Of a DNA stretch of 64,000 bases, positions 11,218 to 22,830 are shown one piece after another. Position 1 is the first letter of the stretch, and every line of letters starts with the position of its first letter. Both the position numbers and the translations under genes were made by a program. Origin of the DNA: Leifsonia tongyongensis (GTDB lineage Bacteria > Actinomycetota > Actinomycetes > Actinomycetales > Microbacteriaceae); contig NZ_JAAGWY010000002.1 of the NCBI RefSeq assembly GCF_010686705.1, forward strand, positions 582,001-646,000, read 5' to 3'. Under the pieces are notes generated by a model that was not told where the DNA came from, made no database searches, and worked only from the letters and a program-made list of their open reading frames with translations.

Positions 11218-11594
11218 GCATTCACCTTTTCCTTGTAGAGCGAGATCTTGTAGTCGATGGCGGCGAGACTCTTCTTCATCTCGTCGAGCTGCTTCACCAC
11301 GTTCATGCGATGGATCAGCAGCAGTTCCAGACGCTCGGCCGTGGTGTCGTCTCCCCGGCGGGCGAGCTCGACGTAGTCGCGCATCCGCGCGATCGGCATC
11401 GCCGTGAGCCGGAGCTTCGTCAGGAACGTGACCCAGTTGAGGTCGGCCTCGGTGTAACGACGATGGGTCGACGACGAACGGTCGACCGGCGTGAGCATCA
11501 GCCCTTCACGCTCGTAGTACCGCAGCGTGTGCGTCGAGAGGCCCGTGAGCTCGGCGACGTCGGAGATCGACATCGCCGCTGGTGTTGTGGTCAT
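11214..11594 (-). CDS. MerR family transcriptional regulator
   Basis: MerR-type activator, 126 aa. Seen: N-terminal winged helix-turn-helix (MSISDVAELTGLSTHTLRYYEREGL, residues about 8-31), recognition wing HRRYTEADL, then a dimerisation coiled coil. No cysteine is visible in the C-terminal part, so it is not a typical metal or NmlR cysteine sensor. The ATG at 11594 is chosen because a MerR-type promoter with a 19-bp spacer ends 6 nt upstream of it; the open frame continues 9 codons further but would run into the operator. Autoregulation together with the coupled aldo/keto reductase is likely. Confidence 0.92.
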
Positions 11595-11600
11595 GTGGCC

Positions 11601-11631
11601 ACGATAGAACTTAGAGTGCACTCGAAGTCAA
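11601..11631 (-). promoter_or_regulatory. MerR-type promoter/operator with 19-bp spacer
   Basis: On the minus strand: -35 TTGACT (11631-11626), 19-bp spacer, -10 TATCGT (11606-11601), then 6 nt to the ATG. A 20-bp palindrome, acttagagtgcactcgaagt (11609-11628), fills the spacer with 18 of 20 bases symmetric. The over-long spacer and dyad are hallmarks of MerR-activated promoters. The predicted transcript is leaderless. Confidence 0.85.
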
Positions 11632-11658
11632 ACGGATGCCGTCGTCGGCCGTCGCTGG

Positions 11659-11664
11659 TAGCGT
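11659..11664 (+). promoter_or_regulatory. -10-like hexamer of DHFR-like gene
   Basis: TAGCGT followed by 7 nt and the ATG at 11672; no Shine-Dalgarno is present. Confidence 0.4.
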
Positions 11665-11671
11665 GCGGCGC

Positions 11672-12208
11672 ATGGCACACACCGTCTACTACGTCGCCTC
11701 GTCGATCGACGGCTTCATCGCGGATGCGGACAACGGTATCGACTGGCTGGAGCAATTCGGGTTCACCGCTTTCGAAGACGACTACGAGAAGTTCGTCGCA
11801 GGCATCGGAGCGATCGTGATGGGGTCGGCGACCTACGACTTCCTGCTGAGGCAGCAGAACCTCGAATGGCCGTACCCGGGAATCCCGACCTGGGTGCTCA
11901 CCCATCGCGACCTGCCGGTCATCGAGGGCTCTCTGGCGGTCTTCTGGGCCGGTGATATCGCGCAACTCGATGCCGAACTCCGTGAGGCGGCGGGCGATCG
12001 TGACGTCTGGGTCATCGGTGGCGGCAACGTGGCGGCCCAGTTCGCAGACGCCGGCCTGCTGGACGAACTGCGGGTGACGATCATGCCCGTCCTCGTCGGC
12101 TCCGGAAAGCCGCTGCTGCCCGTGGCACGGCCCACGGCTCCCCTGCCTCTCGTGCGAACGACACCGTTCGAGGGCGGCGCCGTCGAACTCGTCTACCGGC
12201 TCACCTGA
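11672..12208 (+). CDS. Dihydrofolate reductase-like (RibD C-terminal fold) protein
   Basis: RibD_C/YyaP-like protein, 178 aa, with a dihydrofolate-reductase fold and an unknown substrate. Seen: N-terminal VYYVASSIDGFIADADNGIDWL, GAIVMGSATYDFLL, and the NADPH-binding glycine run VWVIGGGNVAAQFADAGLLDEL followed by PVLVGSGKPL. The start at 11672 (MAHTVYYV) aligns with the family. It reads divergently from the MerR operon with only 77 bp between start codons, so it may be part of the same stress response. Not the essential folate enzyme. Confidence 0.88.
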   Translation: MAHTVYYVASSIDGFIADADNGIDWLEQFGFTAFEDDYEKFVAGIGAIVMGSATYDFLLRQQNLEWPYPGIPTWVLTHRDLPVIEGSLAVFWAGDIAQLDAELREAAGDRDVWVIGGGNVAAQFADAGLLDELRVTIMPVLVGSGKPLLPVARPTAPLPLVRTTPFEGGAVELVYRLT

Positions 12209-12213
12209 TCGGG

Positions 12214-12238
12214 CGAACCTGACAGCCGCACAGGTTCG
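12214..12238. terminator. Short hairpin after the DHFR-like gene
   Basis: 8-bp perfect arms CGAACCTG / CAGGTTCG (12214-12221, 12231-12238), 9-nt loop, no clear U-run. Confidence 0.4.
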
Positions 12239-12291
12239 GGGCATAGAGTCACGCACACGGAGCCATCGTGGCGCCCACCAAGGGAGCCATC

Positions 12292-13497
12292 ATGGATGTT
12301 CCGCAGGAAACCAAGTTCTTCGATGCGATCAGCTTCGACCCGCCGCCCCTGAGTCTCGGGGTACTCGCGACCTCACGCAAACCGCGGGAGCGTCGACTGC
12401 CGCTCCATCCCGCGCGCCTCGACCGCATCGACGCCGACCTGCGATCGGGCATCATGCTGGAGCACGGGTACGGACTGCGGTTCGGACTCACGGATGATCA
12501 GCTGCGCCCGCTCGTCGGAGGCATCGGAACACGTGCCGAGGTGATCGCCGAGGCCGACGTCATCGTGCTGCCGAAACCGCAGCACAGCGATCTGCACGAC
12601 CTCCGCGACGGGCAGATCCTCTGGGGATGGCCGCACTGCGTGCAGGACCGGGAGATGACCCAGCTGGCCATCGACAAGGGGCTCACCCTCATCGCGTTCG
12701 AGGCCATGAACCACTGGAAACGCAGCGGCGGCTTCGGGCTGCACGTCTTCCACAAGAACAATGAGCTCGCCGGCTACTGCTCTGTGCTGCACGCTCTCGA
12801 GATCGTGGGCCTCACGGGCGACTACGGTCGTCGCCTGAGCGCGGTGGTGATCGGGTTCGGTGCGACCGCACGCGGGGCCGTCACGGCGCTGAACGCGCAC
12901 GGCGTGCACGACGTGCAGGTGCTGACGAACCGTGATGTAGCCGCTGTCGGCTCCCCCATCCACTCCGTCCACATCGTGCAGTTCGACCACGACGTGATCG
13001 CCCCGCATCTCAGCCACGTGATCACCGAACACGGCCGAGCGCCCCTGGCTCCGTTCCTCGCCGAAGCCGACATCGTGGTCAATTGCACGCTGCAGGATCC
13101 GAACGCGCCACTGACTTATCTCGACGAGGAGGACCTGGCCGCATTCGCCCCCGGAAGCCTCATCGTCGACGTCTCGTGCGATGAAGGGATGGGCTTCACC
13201 TGGGCGAGACCCACCACGTTCGACGAGCCGATCTTCGAGGTCGGCGACCATGTGCGCTATTACGCCGTCGACCACAGCCCGTCCTACCTGTGGGACTCCG
13301 CCACCTGGGAGATCGGCGAGGCGCTCACTCCGTTCGTGCGCACCGTGATGGGTGGTCCGGTGGCGTGGGAGGCCGACGACACGATCCGCCGGGCGATCGA
13401 GATCCGGGACGGCCTGATCGTCAACCCCGCCATTCTCGAGTTCCAGTCGAGGGAAGCCGAAAGCCCCTACCGGCCGATCGTGGTCGCTGCTCCGTAA
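12292..13497 (+). CDS. N5-(carboxyethyl)ornithine synthase-like dehydrogenase (AlaDH/PNT family)
   Basis: Protein of 401 aa in the alanine dehydrogenase/transhydrogenase superfamily, most like N5-(carboxyethyl)ornithine synthase, which reductively joins pyruvate to ornithine or lysine using NADPH. Seen: N-terminal substrate half with RKPRERRLPLHPARL and IVLPKPQHSDL, and a Rossmann segment LSAVVIGFGATARGAVTALNAHGV. The ATG at 12292 has an AAGGGAG site; the in-frame GTG at 12268 does not. It stands alone and converges with dxs. Alanine dehydrogenase proper is less likely because the family signature differs. Substrate is inferred. Confidence 0.72.
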   Translation: MDVPQETKFFDAISFDPPPLSLGVLATSRKPRERRLPLHPARLDRIDADLRSGIMLEHGYGLRFGLTDDQLRPLVGGIGTRAEVIAEADVIVLPKPQHSDLHDLRDGQILWGWPHCVQDREMTQLAIDKGLTLIAFEAMNHWKRSGGFGLHVFHKNNELAGYCSVLHALEIVGLTGDYGRRLSAVVIGFGATARGAVTALNAHGVHDVQVLTNRDVAAVGSPIHSVHIVQFDHDVIAPHLSHVITEHGRAPLAPFLAEADIVVNCTLQDPNAPLTYLDEEDLAAFAPGSLIVDVSCDEGMGFTWARPTTFDEPIFEVGDHVRYYAVDHSPSYLWDSATWEIGEALTPFVRTVMGGPVAWEADDTIRRAIEIRDGLIVNPAILEFQSREAESPYRPIVVAAP

Positions 13498-13510
13498 GCA
13501 GCGTCAGCGT

Positions 13511-15472
13511 TCAGAGACGCTTCTCTCCTGCGCTGCGCTGGTCGACGTCCTGGCCGTTGGCGGCCTCCGGGGGCAGCGGACGCGCGACCGGCACCTTGCT
13601 CCCGAGCACCTGGGCGACCAGGTCGCGAGCGATCTTCTGCGGCGTGAGCCCCGCGTCTTCGAGGATCTGCTCACGCGTCGCGTGATCGAGGAACGCGTCA
13701 GGCAGACCGAGCTCGTCGACCGCGGTGTCGATGCCGGCTTCGCGGAGGTCCTGGCGCACCCGGGTTCCGATCCCACCGACGCGGATGCCGTCTTCGATGG
13801 TGACGACGATCCTGTGCTCTGCGGCGAAAGTGAGAATCGATCGCGGCACGGGCACGACCCAGCGCGGGTCGACCACGGTCGCCCCGATACCCTGGGCGGC
13901 GAGCCGCTCGGCGACCTTGAGGCCGAGGTCGGCCATCGGTCCGACGGTGACGAGGAGGACATCCTTGTGCGGCGCCTCGCGGAGAACGTCCACGCCGTCT
14001 GCGGTGCGCCGCTGCGCCTCGATGTCGGGGGCGACGCTGCCCTTCGGGAAGCGCAGCACTGTCGGCGCGTCATCGACGGCCACGGCCTCGCCGAGTTCTT
14101 CCCGGAACCGAGTGCCGTCGCGCGGTGCGGCGAGGCGGATGTTCGGGACGACCTGCAGGATCGCCAGGTCCCAGATGCCGTGATGGCTCGGGCCGTCCGG
14201 CCCTGTGACGCCGGCGCGATCGAGCACGAAGGTGACACCCGCCTTGTGCAGGGCGACATCCATGAGCACCTGGTCGAAGGCCCTGTTGATGAAGGTTGCG
14301 TAGATGGCGACCACGGGATGCAGTCCCCCGAACGCGAGACCCGCTGCGCTCGTGGCCGCATGCTGTTCCGCGATCCCCACGTCGTGCACGCGGTCGGGGA
14401 AACGCTCGGCGAACTTGTGCAGACCCGTCGGACGGAGCATCGCGGCGGTGATGCCGACCAGTCGAGGGTTGCGCTCGGCGAGCTTGACGATCTCGTCGGC
14501 GAAGACGGAGGTCCACGATTGTTTGTTCGAGCTCTCGATGGACTCGCCCGTCTCAGGGTCGATCTGCCCGACGGCGTGGAACTGGTCGGCGGCGTCACGG
14601 ACCGCCGGCTTGTAGCCGTGCCCCTTCTGCGTGATCATGTGCACGATGACAGGAGCGCCGTAGTTCTTCGCCTGGCGGAGCGCCTCCTCCATCGCATCGA
14701 TGTCGTGACCCTGGACGGGCCCGATGTATTTGATGTCGAGGTTCGAGTAGAGCGCTTCGTTGTTCCAGAACCGGCTGAGGAAGCCGTGAAGCCCGCCGCG
14801 CATCCCCCGATAGAGCGACCGCCCCGGGGTGCCCAGGCGGTCGAATGCCTTACGGCTGGTCAGGTACAGGTTGCGGTAGCTGCGCCGGGTGCGGACGGTG
14901 TTGAGGAAGCGCGCCATCCCGCCGATCGTGGGAGCGTACGAGCGGCCGTTGTCGTTGACGACGATGATGAGCTTGCGCGTGTTGTCGTCGGTGATGTTGT
15001 TGAGCGCTTCCCACGTCATCCCGCCCGTGAGTGCGCCGTCGCCGACCATGGCGACCACGTGGCGGTCGTCTTGGCCGGTCATCGAGAAGGCGCGTGAGAT
15101 GCCATCGGCCCAGGAGAGGGAGCTCGACGCGTGCGAGCTCTCGACGATGTCGTGGACCGACTCGGAGCGCTGAGGATAGCCGGCGAGTCCTCCGCGCTGG
15201 CGGAGCATGCTGAAATCCTGCCGGCCGGTGAGCAGCTTGTGCACATACGACTGGTGGCCGGTGTCGAAGACGATGGCATCCCGGGGCGAGTCGAATACCC
15301 GGTGGATGGCGATGGTGGACTCGACCACGCCGAGGTTGGGGCCGAGGTGGCCGCCCGTCTTCGAGACGTTCGAGATCAGGAACTCCCGGATCTCGGCGGC
15401 GAGCTGGACGAGCTGCTGCTTGGAGAGAGCGTCCAGGTCGCGGGGACCGGAGATGGTCTCGAGGATACTCAT
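13511..15472 (-). CDS. dxs: 1-deoxy-D-xylulose-5-phosphate synthase
   Basis: First enzyme of the MEP isoprenoid pathway, 653 aa, condensing pyruvate and glyceraldehyde 3-phosphate with thiamine diphosphate. Seen: N-terminal HLGPNLGVVESTIAIHRVFDSPRD, TPP-binding GDGALTGGMTWEALNNI with a downstream Asn, and transketolase-like DRAGVTGPDGPSHHGIWDL; the C-terminal transketolase domain is complete. The ATG at 15472 (MSILETI) is used rather than the GTG three codons earlier. It lies downstream of acnA on the same strand but behind a strong hairpin, so it is probably a separate unit. Confidence 0.97.
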   Translation of the reverse strand: MSILETISGPRDLDALSKQQLVQLAAEIREFLISNVSKTGGHLGPNLGVVESTIAIHRVFDSPRDAIVFDTGHQSYVHKLLTGRQDFSMLRQRGGLAGYPQRSESVHDIVESSHASSSLSWADGISRAFSMTGQDDRHVVAMVGDGALTGGMTWEALNNITDDNTRKLIIVVNDNGRSYAPTIGGMARFLNTVRTRRSYRNLYLTSRKAFDRLGTPGRSLYRGMRGGLHGFLSRFWNNEALYSNLDIKYIGPVQGHDIDAMEEALRQAKNYGAPVIVHMITQKGHGYKPAVRDAADQFHAVGQIDPETGESIESSNKQSWTSVFADEIVKLAERNPRLVGITAAMLRPTGLHKFAERFPDRVHDVGIAEQHAATSAAGLAFGGLHPVVAIYATFINRAFDQVLMDVALHKAGVTFVLDRAGVTGPDGPSHHGIWDLAILQVVPNIRLAAPRDGTRFREELGEAVAVDDAPTVLRFPKGSVAPDIEAQRRTADGVDVLREAPHKDVLLVTVGPMADLGLKVAERLAAQGIGATVVDPRWVVPVPRSILTFAAEHRIVVTIEDGIRVGGIGTRVRQDLREAGIDTAVDELGLPDAFLDHATREQILEDAGLTPQKIARDLVAQVLGSKVPVARPLPPEAANGQDVDQRSAGEKRL

Positions 15473-15507
15473 GGGTTCCACTTTAGGCGTGCGCGCTCCG
15501 GAATGAC

Positions 15508-15543
15508 CGAGTGCCGCTGTTTCAGCCGAAACAGCGGCACTCG
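15508..15543. terminator. Strong hairpin between acnA and dxs
   Basis: Perfect 15-bp arms (15508-15522 CGAGTGCCGCTGTTT and 15529-15543) with a 6-nt loop, 13 bases past the acnA stop. Confidence 0.85.
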
Positions 15544-15555
15544 TTCTGGATGCGC

Positions 15556-18372
<2,817 letters not shown>

Positions 18373-18422
18373 GTTGCCCTCTCCTTCATCGGCAGGCGTG
18401 GAAATGACCAGCCCCCATGTTC

Positions 18423-18444
18423 AATATATCTTGACGTCGAGATA
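18423..18444 (-). promoter_or_regulatory. acnA promoter -10 and overlapping palindrome
   Basis: An 18-bp inverted repeat, tatcttgacgtcgagata (18427-18444, 8 of 9 pairs), overlaps a minus-strand -10-like TATATT (18428-18423) about 50 bp before the acnA GTG. The position suits a repressor. The regulator is not identifiable from the window. Confidence 0.6.
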
Positions 18445-18490
18445 AATCTAGCACAGCACTTTTACGCAGCAGGACGTGTCGAATGCCCGG

Positions 18491-20866
18491 TCATTCCCGG
18501 TCGAACACCAGTCCGCGCCGCTTCGCGAAGCGGTAGAAGACTTCGATTCCCACCGCCCCGATCGCACCCACGACGATACCCCAGAGCAGTTCGAGCGACA
18601 CCGGGATATGCATCATGAAGAACTCCCTCGGGAGGGGCAGCACGCAGACAAGGACCATCGCGACGACCACACCGGCCAGCAGGGCGAGCCTCGGCCAGCT
18701 GAGCGGCCGCGTGAGAACGCACAGGATCCAGAGCGACACGCAGAACAGGGTCACCGTCGTGATGCTCCTGGCCTCCTGAAGCGGGATGTTCCGGTAGAGC
18801 GGCAGGTATGCGAGCACGCATGCGGCGGCGGCGATGGTGCCCGTCGGGATCGAATACGTGAGGATGCGCCGCAGTACCCCTGGCGTGTAGATGCGCCGGT
18901 TGGGCGCGAGGGCGAGCACGAACGACGGGATGCCGATCGCCAGCGTCGACACGAGGGTGAGCTGCCGCGGAAGGAACGGGAACGGCAGCAGCAGCACAGC
19001 GCTGACCAGGGCGAGAAGAATTCCGTAGACGGTCTTGGCGAGGAAGATGTTCGAGACCCGTTCGACGTTCGCGATGACACGACGACCGAACGCGAGCACG
19101 TCGGGGAGCCGGTCGAAGCGGTTGTCGAGCAGCACGATACGGGAGACGGCCTTCGTCGCCGCGGTCGCCGTGCCCATCGCGATGCCGAGGTGCGCATCCT
19201 TGATCGCCATGGCGTCGTTCACACCGTCGCCGGTCATCGCGACCGTGCGTCCCATCTCGCGGAGGATGCCCACGGCTGTGCGCTTCTGCTCCGGGCTCAC
19301 CCGGCCGAAGATGTCAGAGGTCTGCAGGGCGGCCGCGAGTTCCGCATCCCCGTCGAGCTTCGACGCGTCGACCGCCTCGCCCTCCAGGTCGAGGGTGCGC
19401 GCGATCGCCGACACGGTCACCGGATTGTCGCCCGACATGACCACGACGCGGACCGCCTGAGTGCGGAAGTAGGCGAGCGTCGCCTGTGCGGTCGGTCGCA
19501 CCGACTCCTCGAAGACGACGAGCTGAGCGGGCTCGACGCGCACGCCCCGGATGGGCGCATGCACCTCGGTCGGAAGCGGATCGACGGCCCGCACCAGGGC
19601 GAGCGTGCGCTGACCGGTCGCGGCGATCGTGTTGGCGCGGGCGAGTTCGTCGGGATGCTCCGTCAGAAGCCGTTCGGGCGCACCGAGCAGCCAGGACGAC
19701 CGTTCGCCGCTCGCGGACAGCACGACCCCGCTGTATTTCGTCGCCGAACTGAACGGGATGCGTCGCTCGACGGTCACGGCATCCGAGCGGAAGTGCCGCG
19801 ACAGGATGCCCGCGGTCGCGTTCCCGGCGTCGTCGGCCCCGAACGCCGCGAGGGCGAGCTCTGCGTGGGACTGCGGTACCGCATCCCCCAGACTCACGGT
19901 GCGGTCGAACGCCAGTTCGCCGCTCGTGAGCGTGCCGGTCTTGTCGAGGCACAGGACGTCGACGCGGGCCAGCACTTCGACCGCAGCGAGTTCCTGCACG
20001 AGCACCTTACGGGCGGCCAACTGAATCGCAGCCACCCCGAAGGCGAGGCTCGTGAGGAGCACCAGGCCCTCGGGGATCATCCCGACGACGGCCGCGACGG
20101 CATCCAGCAGGGCACGCCGCCAGCGCCCGTTCTCGCCGAGGGTGGCGAGTCCGCCGTAGGTCAGTACCCGCCCGATGAGGGTGATCAGGATGACCGGCCC
20201 GAGGATCCAGGACAGGTAGACGAGGATGCGGTTGGTCGCGTCACGCAGTTCGGAATGCACGAGCGAGTGCTTGCGGATCTCCGACGTCAGCCTGCTCGCG
20301 TACGAGTCGGCCCCGACAGCCGTCACGGTCGCGTAGCCCGTACCGCTCACGACATGGGAGCCCGAGAGGAGCCGGTCGCCGTCGTCCTTCAGCACCGGGT
20401 CCGCCTCGCCGGTCAGGAGGGACTCGTCGAGGCCGAGCCCGTTGCTCTCCACCACCACCGCATCCGCTGGGATCTGGTCCCCCGGTCTCAGGACGAGGAG
20501 GTCGTCGAGGACCACGTCCCCCAGGGCCACGGTCTCGACCGACCCGTCGCGTTTCACCCGGCTCTCCGGCGCGGCGAGGAGGGCCGCGCGGTCCAGCACG
20601 AGTTTTGCGCGCACCTCCTGGACGATGCCGATCAGCGCGTTCACGACGACGACGCCGTAGAAGAATCCGTCGCGCAGGTCGCCGAGCACGATCACGGCGA
20701 TGAAGCAGACGGTCAGGATGCCGTTGAAAAGTGTGAAGACGTTCTCACGAAGGATGTCCGAGATCGAACGCGACGTCGGTTGCGTCACCGTGTTGCCACG
20801 CCCGCTCGCGTGGCGTTCTGCCACCTCCGCGCGGGTCAGTCCCTCCCCTGTGCGCGCGTACGTCAC
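18491..20866 (-). CDS. ctpE: CtpE-like cation-transporting P-type ATPase
   Basis: P-type ATPase, 791 aa, in the cytoplasmic membrane. Seen: actuator loop LTGEADPV at 151-158 (TGEA in place of TGES, as in CtpE), PEGL in membrane helix 4 (VGMIPEGLVLL near 265), phosphorylation motif DKTGTLT with D308, and hinge TGDGVNDAMAIKDAHLGIAMG; about ten membrane spans, four of them after the catalytic core. Mycobacterial CtpE transports calcium, so Ca2+ is the best guess. GTG start with GAGGG site, 8 bases after the DUF3159 gene, so likely cotranscribed with it. Confidence 0.88.
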   Translation of the reverse strand: MTYARTGEGLTRAEVAERHASGRGNTVTQPTSRSISDILRENVFTLFNGILTVCFIAVIVLGDLRDGFFYGVVVVNALIGIVQEVRAKLVLDRAALLAAPESRVKRDGSVETVALGDVVLDDLLVLRPGDQIPADAVVVESNGLGLDESLLTGEADPVLKDDGDRLLSGSHVVSGTGYATVTAVGADSYASRLTSEIRKHSLVHSELRDATNRILVYLSWILGPVILITLIGRVLTYGGLATLGENGRWRRALLDAVAAVVGMIPEGLVLLTSLAFGVAAIQLAARKVLVQELAAVEVLARVDVLCLDKTGTLTSGELAFDRTVSLGDAVPQSHAELALAAFGADDAGNATAGILSRHFRSDAVTVERRIPFSSATKYSGVVLSASGERSSWLLGAPERLLTEHPDELARANTIAATGQRTLALVRAVDPLPTEVHAPIRGVRVEPAQLVVFEESVRPTAQATLAYFRTQAVRVVVMSGDNPVTVSAIARTLDLEGEAVDASKLDGDAELAAALQTSDIFGRVSPEQKRTAVGILREMGRTVAMTGDGVNDAMAIKDAHLGIAMGTATAATKAVSRIVLLDNRFDRLPDVLAFGRRVIANVERVSNIFLAKTVYGILLALVSAVLLLPFPFLPRQLTLVSTLAIGIPSFVLALAPNRRIYTPGVLRRILTYSIPTGTIAAAACVLAYLPLYRNIPLQEARSITTVTLFCVSLWILCVLTRPLSWPRLALLAGVVVAMVLVCVLPLPREFFMMHIPVSLELLWGIVVGAIGAVGIEVFYRFAKRRGLVFDRE

Positions 20867-20874
20867 GGCGGCCC

Positions 20875-21690
20875 TCAGGTCCGGTTCGACTCGGGCCGGT
20901 CGTCGCCGGCTGGTTCGTGCTTCTCGTCGTTCTTCGGCGATCCGCCGACACCGTAGAGTCCCCGGACGACGAACCAGGTGACGAGCAGGAGCGGCGCGTA
21001 CAACGGAACGCCCATGATCAGTTTCGCGATTCCGAGGCCGGTCGTCGCGGCGTCGGTGTGCGCGAGGTAGAGCGGCAGCTCGACGATCAGGCGGGCCGCG
21101 AACAGAAGGAACCAGAGGAAGGTCAGCGCCTGCATCACCCGGAACTTCGTCCGGTCCTTACGCCACGCGAGACCATCGCCCATCAGGTAGCCGGACGCCA
21201 GGCCGATGAGCGGCCAGCGAACCAGGATCGAGATGAGCAACGCAGCGCCGTAGAGCAGATTCAGGCCGATGCCGAACAGGAAGTTGTCTTCGCCGCGCCC
21301 GGTGATGAGCGCGAGGATCGCCGAGGCGCCGACGCCGATCAGGCCCGCGATGGCCTGCGTGACGGGCGTCTTGCCGATGATCCGGACCGCGGTGAACACG
21401 ACGGCGACGAGGACGGAGGCTCCCAGCGACAGCGGCACGTTCGTCGTGAAGGTGAAGAGGATGAGGAAGACCAGGCCCGGAAGGATGGTCTCCAGCAGCC
21501 CGCGGACGCCTCCGAGCGCGGCCATGAGCGCCGTGCCGGTCGAGGTCTCGCTGTCGGCGAGCTGACCGATACCCGACGTGCGCGCGGCCTTCGCGAGGCT
21601 CTCGCCGATGGCGCCGGGCACACTGGCCTCGCGCTCGTCGTCGTTCGGTTCCGATGGTCGGCCGGTGCTGGACATGTTCGGCAGGCTCAC
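20875..21690 (-). CDS. DUF3159 membrane protein
   Basis: DUF3159 protein, 271 aa, function unknown, typical of actinobacteria in the dut-DUF3710-DUF3159 neighbourhood. Seen: charged N-terminus of about 35 residues, then six or so hydrophobic segments (for example ILPGLVFLILFTF, LGASVLVAVVFTAVRII, LLYGAALLISILV) with RWPLIGLASGYLMGDG between spans. Its start overlaps the DUF3710 stop by 4 bases. No catalytic motif is recognised. Confidence 0.87.
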   Translation of the reverse strand: MSLPNMSSTGRPSEPNDDEREASVPGAIGESLAKAARTSGIGQLADSETSTGTALMAALGGVRGLLETILPGLVFLILFTFTTNVPLSLGASVLVAVVFTAVRIIGKTPVTQAIAGLIGVGASAILALITGRGEDNFLFGIGLNLLYGAALLISILVRWPLIGLASGYLMGDGLAWRKDRTKFRVMQALTFLWFLLFAARLIVELPLYLAHTDAATTGLGIAKLIMGVPLYAPLLLVTWFVVRGLYGVGGSPKNDEKHEPAGDDRPESNRT

Positions 21691-22310
21691 ACGGGAATCG
21701 TTCCGTCGCCTGCAGCGGGAGCAGCCGGCATCCGGAGCGGGATCAGGTCGCGGGGAGGCATGGGGACGTTGCCGCGAACGACGACGATGCTGCGGAAGAG
21801 GTCTTCGACCAACGCCGCTGCATCTGCCTTGATGGCCGCGTCGCCGGCGATCACGCCGCGCAGGAACCAGCGCGGGCCATCGACACCGACGAAGCGCGCG
21901 ACGCGGGTCTCGCCGCCGGGGCCCTGGGTCGATGCGACAGGGATCTCCGCGACCAGTTCCGGCCCGAAGACCCCGTCGCGTACGGTCGTGCGTCCACCCT
22001 GGCGCTCGACCTGCTCGGCGATCTGCTCGCGGATCTCATGCCAGAGTCCGCTGGAGCGGGGAGCTGCGAACGGCTGGACCTGCAACGTGGAATTGGCATA
22101 GTCGAGACCGACGGCCACGACGCGCTGGGACTCCTCCTCGACCTCGAGGCGCAGGTGCAGGCCTTCACGGGGAAGGATCTTCACCCCGCCGAGGTCCACA
22201 TACGGCCGGACCGGATTGGCTTCGCTCTCGTCGAGCGGCCCTTCGGTCTCGCGATCCGCCGGCGCCGACTTCTCCCAGCTGACGGGATCAGTGCTGCTCG
22301 TGTCGGTCAC
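21687..22310 (-). CDS. DUF3710 family protein
   Basis: DUF3710 protein, 207 aa, soluble, function unknown. Seen: acidic N-terminus, YVDLGGVKILPREGLHLRLEV, VGLDYANSTLQVQPFAAPRSSGLWHEIREQI and VARFVGVDGPRWFLRGVIAG, which are the conserved family blocks. It overlaps both neighbours by 4 bases (dut before, DUF3159 after), so the three genes are a translationally coupled operon. Confidence 0.88.
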   Translation of the reverse strand: MTDTSSTDPVSWEKSAPADRETEGPLDESEANPVRPYVDLGGVKILPREGLHLRLEVEEESQRVVAVGLDYANSTLQVQPFAAPRSSGLWHEIREQIAEQVERQGGRTTVRDGVFGPELVAEIPVASTQGPGGETRVARFVGVDGPRWFLRGVIAGDAAIKADAAALVEDLFRSIVVVRGNVPMPPRDLIPLRMPAAPAAGDGTIPV

Positions 22311-22792
22311 GCTGGTTCTCCTGACTTGACGCTGTCGTGGGGCACGGTGCTGTGCTCCGCGCTGTAGCCGGTCGAGCCGAATCCCGCGGTTCCGCGGCGG
22401 CTCTCCGGAAGGCTGTCGACGGGCACGAACGTCGCCCGCGTCACCGGCATCACGATCAGCTGGGCGATCCGGTCGCCGACGGCGATATCGTACGGCATCG
22501 AACTGTCCGTGTTCAGTACGGTCACCCGGATCTCACCGCGATAGCCCGCATCCACCGTCCCCGGTGAGTTGACGATCGTGATGCCGTGGCGAGCGGCGAG
22601 CCCGCTGCGGGGAACCACGAAACCGGCGAAACCGTCGGGCAGCGCGATGGACACCCCGGTGGGGACGGTAGCGCGCTCACCAGGCCGGAGGGTCACGGCA
22701 ACGGCGGCGCAGAGATCGGCGCCGGCGTCGCCAGGGTGGGCGTAGGCCGGCACATGCTCGGCGACGATGGGAACGTCAACGGTATCGGTCAC
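22307..22792 (-). CDS. dut: dUTP diphosphatase
   Basis: Trimeric dUTPase, 161 aa, hydrolysing dUTP to dUMP to keep uracil out of DNA. All five family motifs are seen: HPGDAGADLCAA, VPRSGLAARHG, GTVDAGYRGEI, GDRIAQLIVMP and the C-terminal RRGTAGFGSTG arm that closes over the site. GTG start at 22792 with a -10-like TACCCT 6 nt upstream and no ribosome site. First gene of the dut-DUF3710-DUF3159-ctpE run. Confidence 0.97.
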   Translation of the reverse strand: MTDTVDVPIVAEHVPAYAHPGDAGADLCAAVAVTLRPGERATVPTGVSIALPDGFAGFVVPRSGLAARHGITIVNSPGTVDAGYRGEIRVTVLNTDSSMPYDIAVGDRIAQLIVMPVTRATFVPVDSLPESRRGTAGFGSTGYSAEHSTVPHDSVKSGEPA

Positions 22793-22798
22793 GTGTCG

Positions 22799-22804
22799 AG
22801 GGTA
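22799..22804 (-). promoter_or_regulatory. -10-like hexamer of dut (leaderless)
   Basis: TACCCT on the minus strand, then 6 nt, then the GTG start; no Shine-Dalgarno. Confidence 0.5.
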
Positions 22805-22830
22805 GTGCAGAAGTCTGATCGAATAGAGCC

